Assembly: GCA_017893485.1 (NCBI GenBank)
Contig: CM030362.1
Coordinates: 259,486,255-259,550,254 of the forward strand
From: Hemerocallis citrina
Taxonomy: Eukaryota; Streptophyta; Magnoliopsida; Asparagales; Asphodelaceae
DNA: 64,000 bases
Direction: 5' to 3'
Shown here: positions 32,776 to 44,352 of the stretch, one piece after another
Numbering within the stretch: the first letter of the stretch is position 1
Layout: each line of letters begins with the position of its first letter
The notes under the pieces: generated by a model
The model's database searches: none
Seen by the model: only the letters and a program-made list of their open reading frames with translations
What the model was told of the DNA's origin: nothing
Made by a program: the position numbers and the translations under genes

Positions 32776-35175
32776 ATGTCGTGAACTCAGTCCGGATCCG
32801 AGGCTAGCTCGTCTGGTCGCTCTGCGGGGGAGTCGGAGTTGGAAACGTCCTCGTCCTTGAGCAAGTACAAGGTGAAGGAGGAGGTTCTTTCCGACCCGAG
32901 TTCAGACGGAGGTGACGATGTTGTCTTTGTGGTGTCCCCATTGAGGTCCAGGAGACTGGGGAAGGAGCCCATAGAAGAGGGTGGCGAGGAGGACGCGGGG
33001 GACAGCGAGGATGAGGACGAGGAGGAATCAGATCAGGAGATGGGTGATGAAGAGGAGGGGGACGAAGATGAGCAGGTCGACGAGGGTGATGAGGAAGGCG
33101 AGGGAGACGAGGAGGAAGAGGTCGATGAACAGGTGGCCGGTCAGGGCATGTCCGGGGGGACGGCTGGGGTCGGAGAAGATCTTCCTCTGCTACCCCCTTT
33201 GTCGACGCCGTCCCCCGAGCGTAAGGCTCGCCCTTGTCGGAAGAAGAAAGCCATGACAATTCCCCACAGTCCCTCCTCGCCCGACGAGGACACTCCGAGA
33301 TCGGGTCTCAATGTTCCCTCGGTCACCTTTCGGAATCCCGTGTCGATTCGTATGTACCCTGATGACATTAAGGACATCCAACCGATCCCCCCCGTGCCGG
33401 GCGAGGACACTCGGGTGAAGATCTGCGCAGATAGCATCCCGAGCATTCTGAGGCCGGAGTATCTCAACATAATCAGGGCTGCCTACTACATTCCGCGGGA
33501 GTATGAGCTCCTCCTTCCAAGTCCCGGTATCCGCCCTACCACAGTTCTGGCCCCGGGCTACTGCATGTTCCCAGAGGACACCTTCCTCTCGGGACTGAGA
33601 TTGCCCCTGCACCTTTTTGTGAAGAGGGTCTTGGACTGGGCGGGAGTGTGCCCTATGCAGTACGGCCCGAATTCTTGGAAGCATCTTGTTTGCTTTATTC
33701 TGAAATGCCAAGAGAAGGGGGTGAAGCTGAAATTGTCGTATTTCCGGGCCATCTTTGGAATCGGTTCGCTCGGAGATCTGGAGGGGGTCTTCTACTTCTC
33801 ACCGAGGCCGCATAAGAAGGTGGTGCACGGCCACCCGGATTCGATAAAGGGGTGGAGGGGCAAGTACTTTGTTGTTAAGACCGACGGGTCTTGGGAGATT
33901 CCGACCCAGTGGAACTTCGTAAAGCCGAGACACAAGCCTCCGAAGAAGAGTGATTTATTGGCCAAGGAGTGGGAGAAGGTGGAGGCGATAGTGGGGGTTC
34001 ACAGCATTGCGTGGCCCCGAGTGACCGAGATTCACCTCGCGAGGGCCGGACTGAGTCCCGCCGACCCTAGTATGTTTCTTTCCATATTTGTTCATCTTTC
34101 TGCCTTCGTGTTAACATTAGCTTTTTTGTTCATCTTTTTGCAGGGATGTCGACCCAGCAGGCGAACGCCCAGAAGATATTGCTCGTCGCGGCAGAGAAGA
34201 CGAGGGCGGAGAAGAAGAAGAAGGAGGAGCAAGATCATCTAGCGGCCGAGCGGAAGAAGCTGGCCGCCCAGGCTGCGCAGGCCAGAGGGTCTTCCCAGGC
34301 GCCTGCCCTAGCGGCCGAGGGGCAATCCCCGGCGAAGAAGCAAAAGAAGCACCACTCACAGCACTCCCACTCGTCGAGATCGGCTCGAGACGCCGTGGGC
34401 GGCTCGGGCAAGACCGTGGAAACCCCGCAAAAACAGCTTCCCCCGGTATGACCGAGTGCCGCGGAGCTGGTGGGGAGGATGGGTACGATGCCTTTTGTTC
34501 CTGACTGGTCGATTTTGAAGGGGGACACTATTCTCGACGGACCCGTCTCGATGGAGTTCGTCTCGAAGGCCATCACGGAGCACGATGGGATGGCCTTGGC
34601 GGTGCAGAAGGCCGACCAGGCCTATATGCGGTGGGCCCAAGCCCACCTCTCGGTAAGTCGGTTGAGATCTGCTTTTTGACTTAGCTTGGAACTATCATTA
34701 ATTTCGATCTCTCTTCGAACAGGCGATGCTCCACGGCCAGCACGTCCACAAGTGCCTGGAGAAGGAAATTCTCCTTGAGCGGAAAAATGCAGAGAAGTAC
34801 CTTCGGCAGCTGAATAAGGCGACGGATGACCTGAAAGAGGCCCGGGACCAAGTGCTCGTTCACGAGGCTCAGATAGAGTCTTTCGATAGGATCCATAAGC
34901 AGGACCGGGAGGATCTCTTGGCGAAGGTCGCAGCTGAGGCGGAGAAGGGGAAGAAGGCCCTGGCGGATTTGGAGGCAATTTTGGGGGAGACTGGGGTGAC
35001 GGCGCAGGACGAGGCGTACGAACAGGCCAAGTCCCATTTTAGGCAGATCTACCCCGAGCTGAACGTCGACCACCTCTGCTACGAATGGCGTGCGGACTTG
35101 CCTCCGACCCCTGGCGGTGATGGTACCGGGGGAGCCCAAGGCGATGACGAGGTGCCACCCGACCCCCAAGAATAG
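32776..35175 (+). pseudogene. Tat1 antisense gene A (gypsy-associated 'putative transposon' domain), three exons
   Basis: Exons 32776-34069, 34144-34652 and 34723-35175; donors GTATGT and GTAAGT, acceptors TTTGCAG and CGAACAG, phases consistent, giving about 750 codons. Exon 1: Ser-rich start, a long Asp/Glu tract (about 32960-33130), then the conserved domain with SGLRLPLHLFVKRVLDW, NSWKHLVCF and HGHPDSIKGWRGKYFVV (PF04195-type). Exon 2: basic coiled coil and a globular segment. Exon 3: coiled coil (KCLEKEILLERKNAEKYL...). Two in-frame TGA codons, at codon 3 (32782) and at 34449, inactivate it; both could come from C-to-T changes or TGG. It runs against the element's sense strand. Role unknown. 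Confidence 0.8.
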
Positions 35176-35334
35176 ATAGTTGTTTTTGTTCTTTTTGTTT
35201 TTGATGTAAATGCCTACAGCGGACTGGCCACCGCGGTTTTTTGTATCAAAATTTTGGAAAGAAATGAAATATACGTTTTGGGCCGGCTCTTCAAGACTTG
35301 CGCTTTTGTGATATTTGTTTTTATCTTTTGGTAG
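35176..35334 (+). other. Gene A 3' end, Tat1
   Basis: Holds GACTGGCCACCG and T/A-rich polyadenylation-like sequence; Tat2 has GACTGGCCACTGGCC in the matching place (about 21990-22005, minus), so the 3' untranslated end is conserved between the two elements. Confidence 0.5.
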
Positions 35335-35360
35335 ACGTGTTTGACTCGGAACGCCGATCC

Positions 35361-38202
35361 TGTAATACCCCGATCTTTTATTTAAAGATTATTTGTTTAT
35401 TCATATGGTGTGCTGGTATAGCATGTTGACTAATATTTTCTCCTATGAGTATTTTTCCTTGAAGCCCAATGTCGCTTTATCCATTTTCTTTTTATTTTGC
35501 CCAAATGAATTTAAGCCTATTTTTGTGTAACACTTCTTATACATTATATTTTAGTACAACTTTATTAGTGGGTGTGCATGCACGTGCATTCCGCATGCAC
35601 GAGCATTGAACACCTTTTCTTTGGCCGGATTGTGAGTAGGATAGTGGGGTTTTGTGTGTACACGTGCACTTTATGTACACGTGCAATGAGCACATTTCTT
35701 GACCGGATTGTGGGTGTGTGGGCTTAGATCATGGGTAGTTGCTTTTGGGGTGTGGGTAGTTTCTCAAACTTCCGGACTGATCTCAGCCTTTGATCTCCCA
35801 ACTTCCGAATGCATCTCCACCCTCCATCTCACTCTAGCTTATGTATAAATACCCCCTACTATTCCCTATCTCTTTTACACTAAAATTTCCTGAGATTATA
35901 GAGAGTATCTGTGAGTTGTGTGGGAGTTTCCTGTGGAGGCAAGCAGCATTGCTGAGGAGTCGGAGTGGAACAAAGGAACAAGAAGTGCTGCGCTATATTG
36001 AAGGACTTTGCGGGATTTCGTTATTTTCTTCATAAAAGGTGGGTGTTTCTCAGGACTTCTAATGTAGGAATAATACTACAATCGTTATGATTGATACCAT
36101 GTTATAGGAAGGGAATTGATTGCCGTAGAAATTGCTTGAACATGCTGTTAATGTTGAGAACGAGATTGTCGGTACAGTCGACTGCCACAAGAGTCAGCCG
36201 ACTGGTACGAGACAATATTTCTTATAGTGTACTGATGAACATGTGTGTGAGTAGACATGATGGTGTGATTGTTAGATGTATATTTTCCCTATGACACATA
36301 TGATGGAGGGAAGGCAATAAATGAATGGAAAAGAACCAATGGTGAATTATAATTATCGGCACAGTCGACTGCCATATGAGTCAGCCGACTGGTACCGTAT
36401 TTTGAGTACGACCTGTTTGGAAGTTTCATGAATTAAGATATTCTTTTATGTAGACTCAGCAGGATAATCCGAGAGTCATATCTTTATCTTCGTACGACAG
36501 TTATGAATATGTATGAATGCATGTTTAAAATATTTTCCCTAAAGAAAGAGTATACTAGTGAAGTGAGAATTCATGTTGAGAGACTACTGAACAAAAAGAG
36601 ACTCTGCTTTTGAAACATGACTTTATGCGTACTGTAAATTGACACCATGATGCAAGTGCATGTGAGAACTGTAATTAATCTTTTTTTAATTGAAAATGGA
36701 TCTGTCCAGTCGACCGAATGCGTGTAGCAAGTCGACTGACCTGGACTTTGAATTGTGCTGTTTGAAATCCAAGAACAGACGACTGATGGACGAACAGTCG
36801 ACTGTCATGGGGACAATATTGTGAACATGGAAGGTTGCGGGACAGGCGACTGGTTGTGTACAACAGTCGACTATCCCGAGCTGTTATGAATGATGCTATA
36901 CGTGACTGTATAAGTCGACTGGTATTCTTCCAAGTCGACTGTACAGAGTGGACTTTTGATAATTTGATTCATGTTATTTACTGTTGGTAATGATGAACTT
37001 TATGCTTTTATTGATGGATTCTGGTTATGGCTGTATGAATTATGTGAAAGGAATCATAAATGAGAATTGAGAACTAAATGAATAATTATGAAAGGCTAAT
37101 CATGATGAGAAAGTCTGTGAGACTCTAAAATGAATTACGAGCTGATGATGCTCAATTGGGTATTGTGAATTTGAAATTGAACGAAGGAGTAGCTAAGTCT
37201 CCCCGGCAGTGAAATGAAATGAATTGAGAAATAGACCAGGTTGGTCAAGTGAAATGAAATGATAAGTCCGGTTGATGGAGAGGCTAACTCTAGAGCTTGA
37301 TTTTTATTCATGATTCTAATGTAACTTAAATACATAGTGTGGAGGTGATGAAGGTGAGAGAAAAACATGAGTATGAGAGCTAGGGTACGGTGCGGGTGTG
37401 TGAGCCGCAGAATGCATGCTTGATGCGTCAAGACATGGCGCGGGCACAACTCAGTAATGATCGGACTCTAGTCACGCTTGTGGGATGTTTTGGTGACTGC
37501 AAGAGGAGTGTGTTCAGGGAGGAGGCTGAATTGTCGCAGAATGCATGCTTGACGAGTCAAGACATGGCGCGAAATTCTACTCCAGGGGCCAGGATACATG
37601 CTTGTACTCATAGAATCATCTAAGATACTCATTGGAATTACAGAAGTAGAGTAAGTCATGGCGGGGGATTGAACCCTACAAAAATGAAGAACGATTAAGA
37701 GGCTTGCCCTCGAACCTATGTAGTATGGGATGCATAGAATTCGAACAAGTGTGCATTAGTGTCATGTGTTAACTAAATAAATTGCATTAAGGATTAAGTG
37801 CACAATCACGACACGACATCTCTAAAAGTTCCCTCTTATTTGCATGCTTATGTTGAACAAGATTGTGATTTATAAGAAATGAGATTCATTATACTGTTTC
37901 TGGCATAGAGAGGATGACCATGTATAATTATCGTCGGTTGAATAAACTGACGTACCCACAGTTTTGTATGCAGGATAAATTACATGTAAAGAGGAATGGA
38001 TGCATAAAGATCTCATTATGTTGTTATTCATTTATGTAAATGTTGTATATTTTGCTTCCGCTGTGTAAATTCAAATGTAATGTGTTGTAAACTCTGGTGT
38101 TAAAGAAAAGTTTTAAAATTCCTTGTAAAATTGTATGTGAAGGAAGCGAAAAGATCCTGTAGAACATCTCGAATTCAGTAATTTGGGATTCGGGGCGTTA
38201 CA
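35361..38202 (+). mobile_element. Solo LTR, family D copy 1
   Basis: TGTAATACCCCGATC...GGGGCGTTACA, 2842 bp, flanked by GATCC at 35356-35360 and 38203-38207. TATAAATA at 35844-35851, about 480 bp in. No gag-pol, so a solo LTR. The copy at 52371-55427 has matching ends (on minus TGTAGTACCCCG...GGGCGCTACA) and the same paired palindromes. Start TGTAATACCCCG is common in large-LTR plant chromoviruses. Confidence 0.9.
36175..36941. repeat. Six pairs of AGTCGACT-type palindromes in family D copy 1
   Basis: Decamers close to CAGTCGACTG occur in pairs at 36175/36195, 36362/36382, 36707/36729, 36776/36795, 36843/36864 and 36912/36932. Start-to-start distance within a pair is 19-22 bp. Between pairs the spacing is 60-345 bp. 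The pairs lie about 330-1090 bp downstream of the TATA box. Confidence 0.9.
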
Positions 38203-38637
38203 GATCCCGTCCTGGCTCACCAACGAAAGTTGGCTCGGGACCGAGAGGCCGCCAAGAATTATTTTCTGAACAAGTCAAGGGAGCTCGGCTTAGAGGTGGC
38301 CCGTTTGAAGAAAATCGTAGCCGACCGGGACTGGTGGGTAATCGGGACGGACTGGTCGGCCTCGGATGCCTCTAGCGGGCGCTCGGCTTTGGAGTCTTTT
38401 CTTCGTGAGACCGTTGTGGAGAAAGAATTGGAGGTTCGTCGGCTGATGCTCATATTGGGTGCGGGTCTGATTGAAGAGGCGAGCAACACCACCCCGGGGC
38501 GGTCGCTGCCGTTCTCATTGGTTGAGGCCCAGCCGGATGATGCAGGAAGCTCGGTGGCTGGAGTGTCTTCCCTACTTGGCCCAACCGAGCGTGATAGGAG
38601 CCCTGAATTTGAGTTCCCTGGCGAGTGTGAGTGAGTT

Positions 38638-39420
38638 GTGAGCCTTCTTTTTTCTTTGTATTTGTACCGACGTTAATTGAGTTGTAAGCAATGAGTAATC
38701 AATAAGAACATTCGTTTTCCGGAACCTTGATTGCCTCGGATGCCGAGGGTGGTCGGTGTGACATCTATGAAGGGTCGCTACTGACGCGACTGCGTCATTA
38801 ATTGCAACGTTTCGCATTCCCATGAACATTTATGGCGACGTTTCACCTTCCGTCGTTTCGCATTCCCAGACACAATAAATAAGGGCCTCAGTGGGTTATA
38901 TAATCACCACTCTCCTTGTCAGTTGTCAAGCAGTGAGCCATCTGACTCGGGTGCCTGCCAAAGGCTGGTGCCCAGATAACATAATATTTCCGAGTATCTC
39001 GGATCGGAGGCACACCGATCACCCTCAGACTATTCGGGGTTCAGGCTGTTAGAGCCGTGAGACCCCGGGTTGTTCGTTGGTGAGCGGTGGGCCGACCGAT
39101 CGGTTCGGGGGTTCGGAGAGAGTCGAAGCGTGGTAGCTCTTCTACCGTCCGGGAACAATTTGGGTTTTTGGGCTCGTAAGAACCGTAAACCCCAAGTTGT
39201 TCGAGGGCGAGGGAGGGTTAGCTGAACAGCTCGAAGGCTCGGAGCATTTTTTCCGGGACGGAGAGAGCAGCGGGTCGATGTCCCCACTGCCATCCTCGAA
39301 CATTTCGGGGTTTAGGCCGGTCAAGGCCGTACAACCCCGGGTTGTTCGCGGGTGAGAGGGTGGTCAACAATTCGACACGAGGCTCGGGATGTCTGCCGAA
39401 GGCGGACGCTCTAAATCTTA
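38638..39420 (+). repeat. Tat1 spacer with three degenerate ~130-bp repeats
   Basis: 38638-39000 shows no gene; a TTATATAATC box lies at 38898-38907. From about 39037 three diverged units of the form TTCGGGGTT(C/T)AGG...ACCCCGGGTTGTTCG recur near 39037, 39160 and 39303. Each ends in a GGTGAG-like GC-rich stretch. Confidence 0.65.
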
Positions 39421-39439
39421 ATAAAATTTTGTCAACACT

Positions 39440-40395
39440 GAGTTTCAGCACATGTTCTCAGGGAGAGACGGTGCGGGCGTGGCTGGCGGATGTCGCCTCG
39501 CACATAGGTTGATGAGCTTATGAAGAAGCCCAAATCGAGCGAGGAACGGGTGCCGAGCCCCCATACCGGTGAGAAAGGCAACTGCATGCGTAGTAGAGGA
39601 TCGCCACCGAGCGTTAAGGTCGCGGTGCCTTGGAGAAGGCACACGCCTTGCTCGGGGTCGACGCCGAGCTCCTGCACATGTTCTCAGGGAGAGACGGTGC
39701 GGGCGTGGCTGGCGGATGTCGCCTCGCACATAGGTTGATGAGCTTATGAAGAAGCCCAAACCGAGCAAGGGACGGGTGCCGAGCCCCCATACCGGTGAGA
39801 AAGGCAACTGCAGGCGTAGCAGAGGGTCGCCGCCAAGCGTCAAGGTCGCGGTGCCTTGGAGAAGACACACGCCTTGCTCGGGGTCGATGCCGAGCTCTTG
39901 CACATGTTCTCAGGGTGAGACGGTGCGGGCGTGGCTGGCGGATGTCGCCTCGTACATAGGTTGATGAGCTTATGAAGAAGCCCAAACCGAGTGAGGAACG
40001 GGTGCCGAGCTCCCATACCGGTGAGAAAGGCAACTGCAGGCGTAGCAGAGGATCGCCGCCGAGCGTCGAGGTTGCGGTGCCTTGGAGAAGGCACCCGTCT
40101 TGCTCGGGGTCGATGCCGAGCTCCTGCACATGTTCTCAGGGAGAGACGGTGCGGGCATGGCTGGCGGATGTCGCCTCGTACATAGGTTGACGAGCTTATG
40201 AAGAAGCCCAAACCGAGCGAGGGACGGGTGCCGAGCCCCCATACCGGTGAGAAAGGCAACTGCAGGCGTAGCAGAAGGTCGCCGCCGAGCGTCGAGTTCG
40301 CAGTGCCTTGGAGAAGGCACCCGCCTTGCTCGGGGTCGACGCCGAGCTCCTGCACCTGTTCTCAGGGAGAGACGGTGCGGGCGTGGCTGGCGAAG
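39440..40395. repeat. 226-bp tandem repeat, about 4.2 units
   Basis: Successive landmarks (ATGAAGAAGCCCAAA) at 39520, 39746, 39972 and 40198 give an exact period of 226 bp. Units are very similar and include ATGTTCTCAGGGAGAGACGG and GAGAAAGGCAACTGCA. All three minus frames stay open across several units, which makes long but spurious proteins. Partial last unit ends near 40395. Confidence 0.95.
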
Positions 40396-40442
40396 TTGTT
40401 TGATTGGATGCACGTTACCAGAAAACCAACCAGGCCGAGCCG

Positions 40443-40833
40443 CCCGAGCCCCCAAGCTTGTACGAGAAGCTTTTAGGCCCGCGATGTTATCTGAGCGCCG
40501 AACCCTAAGCTTGTAAGGGAAGCTTTTTGGGCTCGCACTGTTATCCGAGTGCCGAACCCTAAGCTTGTAAGGGAAGCTTTTTGGGCTCGCGCTGTTATCC
40601 GAGCGCCGAACCCTAAGCTTGTAAGGGAAGCTTTTTGGGCTCACGCTGTTATCCGAGGGCCGAACCCTAAGCTTGTAAGGGAAGCTTTTTGGGCTCGCGC
40701 TGTTATCCGAGCGCCGAACCCTAAGCTTGTAAGGGAAGCTTTTTGGGCTCGCACTGTTATCCGAGCGCCGAACCCTAAGCTTGTAAGGGAAGCTTTTTGG
40801 GCTCGCGCTGTTATCCGAGGGCCGATCTCGTGA
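40443..40833. repeat. 54-bp tandem repeat, about seven units
   Basis: Unit holds AAGCTTGTAAGGGAAGCTT, itself a short inverted repeat of AAGCTT, then TTTGGGCTCGCGCTGTTATC and CGAGCGCCGAACCCT. The last two segments resemble the arrays at 31385-32440 on the other side of the antisense genes. Confidence 0.95.
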
Positions 40834-40967
40834 CGTGTCCTTTATTTGTTACAAGTTTTGAAGCCATGGGCTTGTTTTAAGAAAGCTGGCATATTTACAA
40901 TATATTCAAAACTTACAAAAGACTAGGCATGGCGTGCCGATTACAATCATTACATTTTACATGGAGG

Positions 40968-42130
40968 CTACTCTCCTCCTAAGAACTTAATTAAGTGTTC
41001 CGCGTTCCAGAACCTCTTAATGGGCTTGCCGTCGGCGTTTGTAAGGCGATATGTGCCCGGTCGTACGACCTCTGATACCTTGTAAGGGCCCTCCCAGTTG
41101 GGCGCCAACTTTTTTTTCTGGCCGAGGTTGGATACCGCCAGTTTCCGGAGGACAAGATCTCCGAGTTTGATGTCAGTTGGGCGCACCTTCTTGTTGTAGA
41201 ACCTCTCGATCCTTTGCTGGTAGATATTCCTTCTAATGGCCGACTTCTCCCTGACCTCGTCAATGAGGTCGAGGTCGGCTCGCAGCTGTAACGAGTTACT
41301 TGCCTCGTGGAATGCCATGATCCGGGGAGAGGGGATCCCTATTTCCAGGGGAATGACGGCCTCGGCGCCATACGTTAGATTGAAGGGCGACTCCCCTGTC
41401 GGGATCCTCTTCGTCGTTCGGTGGGCCCAGAAAACACTTGGCAGTTCGTTGGCCCATAATCCTTTGGAGGAATTATCGAGTCGCTTCTTGAGTCCGTCGA
41501 GGATCTGACGGTTTGCATTCTCCGCCTGCCCGTTGGACTGGGGGTGACATACTGAGGAGAAGCGCTGCTGGATCCCGAGATCTTCACAGAACTTGCGGAA
41601 ATGCTTGCCTGCGAATTGGGTCCCATTATCTGTGACGAGCACTTGAGGGATCCCGAACCGACAGACGATGTGCTTCCAGAAGAATTGTTGTGTCTGTTGC
41701 TCGGTGATCGTTGCTAATGGCTCTGCCTCGATCCATTTGGTAAAGTAGTCGATCGCCACAATGAGAAGCTTTCGTTGCCCTGTTGCCTTTGGAAAGGGGC
41801 CTACCAGATCCATCCCCCACATCGCAAAGGGGGTCGGACTGGCCATGGACCGGAGGTTTTCTTGCGGAGCCCTTTTGACGGGAGAACCTTTGACAGGGGC
41901 CACATTTCTTGACAAGGGTTAGGGCGTCTTGCAACATGGTGGGCCAGTAGTACCCGTGATTCAAAGCCTTTCGCGCGAGCGAGTGGCTTCCCATGTGGCA
42001 TCCGTCGATCCCCTCGTGTAGCTCCTTGAGAGCATATTTGGCTTCATCAGGAGTGAGGCAGCGGAGATAGGGTCGGCCATCCGATGTTGTGTAGGACCTT
42101 TTGAAGAGTGTTGAGTCGATCATTGTGAAT
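40968..42130 (-). pseudogene. pol: Tat1 integrase (pol C-terminal part), frameshifted
   Basis: H-H-C-C zinc-binding region around LKELHEG...KKCGPCQRF (about 42040-41890), then, after a one-base frame slip near 41885, the catalytic core with WGMDLVGPF (first Asp), VTDNGTQF (second Asp) and SNGQAENANRQI (Glu), i.e. a complete D,D-35-E set. The C-terminal part reads LGDLVLRKL and W-x-GPYKV (GPF/GPY module) and ends at 40968 in EHLIKFLGGE. Inserts cDNA into chromosomes in active relatives. No chromodomain is seen, in line with a non-chromovirus lineage. Confidence 0.9.
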
Positions 42131-43178
42131 CTTTCTGCTCGGGCCCTGACCCTTCTCGCCTCAGCTCGGTCTTCGGGGAGCTTTCCCTTGACGAGAAATC
42201 GCCTAATAAAAGTGGTCCAGTCGTCGGGGGGAGCTCCGTCTTCAATACACAGGACCTCCGGGATGTCTATGCTTGGTTTCAACATGACTTCGATCAGGAC
42301 CGTACGGTCGAGACCTTCGAAGGATGCGGAAGCCAGCTTTGACAGGGCGTCAGCCTGGACATTCTGTTCCTGGGGGATTCTTAAAACAGCCGACTCGTCG
42401 AAGGACGTCAGCAGGCATTGAACTACTGCTCGGTACCGGACCATTCGATCGTCACGGGCTTCGTACTCCCCGGTGATCTGGTTGACCACGAGCTGGGAGT
42501 CGCTAAAAGCCCTGATCTGTCTGGCGCTGGCCTGATGAGCCAGGGTGAGCCGGGCGATCATGGCCTCGTACTCGGCCTCGTTGTTGGAGGCCGGGAAGTT
42601 GAGGCGGAGGCAGTACTGGAGAAGAAAATCATCCGGACCTCGCAGAATGATGCCAGCTCCGCTGCCCGCCTCGCAGGAGGAGCCATCGACGTAAACTTTC
42701 CACGTCTGGTCGGCCTCCTTGCTCGCGGGATGTTCGGAGATGGTGCATTCCGTGATGAATTCTGCGAGCGCCTGCCCCTTGATGGCTGTTCTGGGTTGAT
42801 AGCCAATGTCATACTGGCTGAGCTCGATCGACCATTTGACGAGTCGACCTGAGCTCTCCGGCTTGTAGAGCACGGCTTTCAGGGGTTGGTCTGTTAATAC
42901 CTGGACCGAATGTGATTGAAAATATGGACGGAGTTTTCGCGAGGCCATGACCAAGGCGTACGCTACTTTCTTCATCCGAGAGTATCTGGTCTCGGCGTCG
43001 AGCAGGACCTTGCTGACATAGTATAGAGGCTTCTGTGATCCCTCCTCCTCCCGAACGAGAACGGCGCTGAGCACCTTTTCGGAGGCTGACAGGTAGAGCC
43101 AGAGTGGCTATCCCGGTTCGGGCTTGCTGAGGAGGGGAGGGTTCGCGAGGTACTCCTTTAATTGGGCGAAGGCCTCTT
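42131..43178 (-). pseudogene. pol: Tat1 RNase H regions of pol
   Basis: The RT-linked RNase H (LYYVSKVLLDAETRYS, about 43010-42950) is followed by a second domain, WKVYVDGSSCEAGSGAGI to NNEAEYEAMIA to AFSDSQLVVNQI (about 42710-42480), with the D-E-D set of an archaeal-type RNase H, known from the Tat lineage. Stops at 43180-43182 and near 43109 break the frame between RT and this region; both can be read as single C-to-T or G-to-A changes. Confidence 0.85.
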
Positions 43179-43179
43179 G

Positions 43180-44352
43180 CTATTGGGTACCCCACTCGAA
43201 CCCTCCGGTGCCGCGCAGGGCTTTGAAGAACGGAAGAGCCTTCTCTCCAGACTTGGAGAGAAAACGGCCGATGGACGCCAGTCTTCCCGTCAGCCGCTGG
43301 ACCTCTTTGATGTTCCTGGGAGGAGCCATGTCTAATATGGCCTGGATCTTTTTGGGGTTCGCTTCAATGCCTCGCTGGCTGACAATGAAGCCAAGAAACT
43401 TTCCCGCGGAGACGCCGAAGGTGCATTTGGCCGGATTGAGTCTCATGTTATGGGTTCGAAGGACCCCAAAGGCCTCCTCTAGATCGGCGACGTGATCCTC
43501 CCCCTGCTGGCCCTTGACGAGCATGTCGTCTACGTACACCTCCCTATTGCGCCCAATTTGCTCCTTGAAGACCCGGTTAACGAGCCTCTGATAAGTGGCG
43601 CCGGCGTTCTTCAGCCCGAAGGGCATGACCCTGTAACAGTATAGCCCCTGGTCTGTAACGAAGGACGTCTCGGCGATGTCGGGAGGGAACATGCGGATCT
43701 GGTTGTAGCCTGAGAAGGCGTCCATAAAGGATAGAAGCTCGTGACCCGATGTCGCATCGATAAGAGCATCGATTCTGGGGAGGGGGAATGGATCCTTGGG
43801 GCACGCCTTGTTGAGGTCCGTAAAATCTATACAGATCCTCCAGCTTCTGCTCGCCTTCTTGACCATGACGACGTTGGCTAGCCACTCGGGATAGCTGACT
43901 TCTTGGATGAAGCGAGCGGTCAGGAGCTTGTCGACTTCCGCATTGACCGCCTGCTGTCGCTCCGGGGCGAACTTACGTCACTTTTGGACAACCGGCTTCG
44001 ACCCGGGGATCATGCTGAGTTTGAGCATGATGAGATCCTCGGAGATACCGGGCATGTCAGAAGGCTTCCAGGCGAAGAGGTCGATATTACGGTGAATGCA
44101 GGTGATGAGGGCGGACTTAAGGTGAGGGGTGAGGGAGCAACTTGCCCGAAAGTGATTCGACGGATCCCCTGTCTCGAACGAGACATCTTCCAGCTCGTCT
44201 GCCGACTCGGGCTCTGGCTGGGTCCTTTGGGGCTGCATCTCGACGGCGTCGAGGGAAAACACGCCACTCCCGATTGTTGTCATGTAGCATGAGCGAGCAG
44301 CTTCCTGGTTCCCCCGGACTACTCCTACTCCGGTATTGGTAGGGAACTTCAT
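43180..44352 (-). pseudogene. pol: Tat1 reverse transcriptase
   Basis: WRICIDFTDLNKACPKDPFP (43840-43780), FMDAFSGYNQI, VMPFGLKNAGATYQRL and the active-site YVDDM (about 43530) are all present, so the catalytic Asp pair is intact. KFLGFIVSQRGIEANP and the thumb follow. The frame upstream (44352-43981) is a linker open until a TGA at 43978-43980 that separates it from the RT block. It would copy element RNA into cDNA if the stops were absent. Confidence 0.9.

Larger units (their letters stand above)
35335..38634 (+). pseudogene. Tat1 antisense gene B, coiled-coil ORF split by a solo LTR
   Basis: An exon begins after TTTTGGTAG (acceptor-like) at 35335, reads LTRNADP and is cut by the LTR at 35361. 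The same frame resumes at 38203 and runs LARDREAAKNYF, ELGLEVARLKKIVADRD to a stop at 38632-38634. Predicted coiled coil with an acidic tail, no catalytic motif. Same order and strand as gene B of Tat2. Taking one copy of the GATCC duplication away restores the phase, so the frame was open when the LTR arrived. Confidence 0.6.

Noticed and set aside
39445..40644. Several 150-224 codon minus-strand frames
   Set aside because: They run through the 226-bp and 54-bp tandem repeats, appear in several frames and repeat themselves. No family match.
42418..42852. Plus-strand 144-codon frame
   Set aside because: Shadow of the Tat1 RNase H region on minus, which has clear catalytic motifs.
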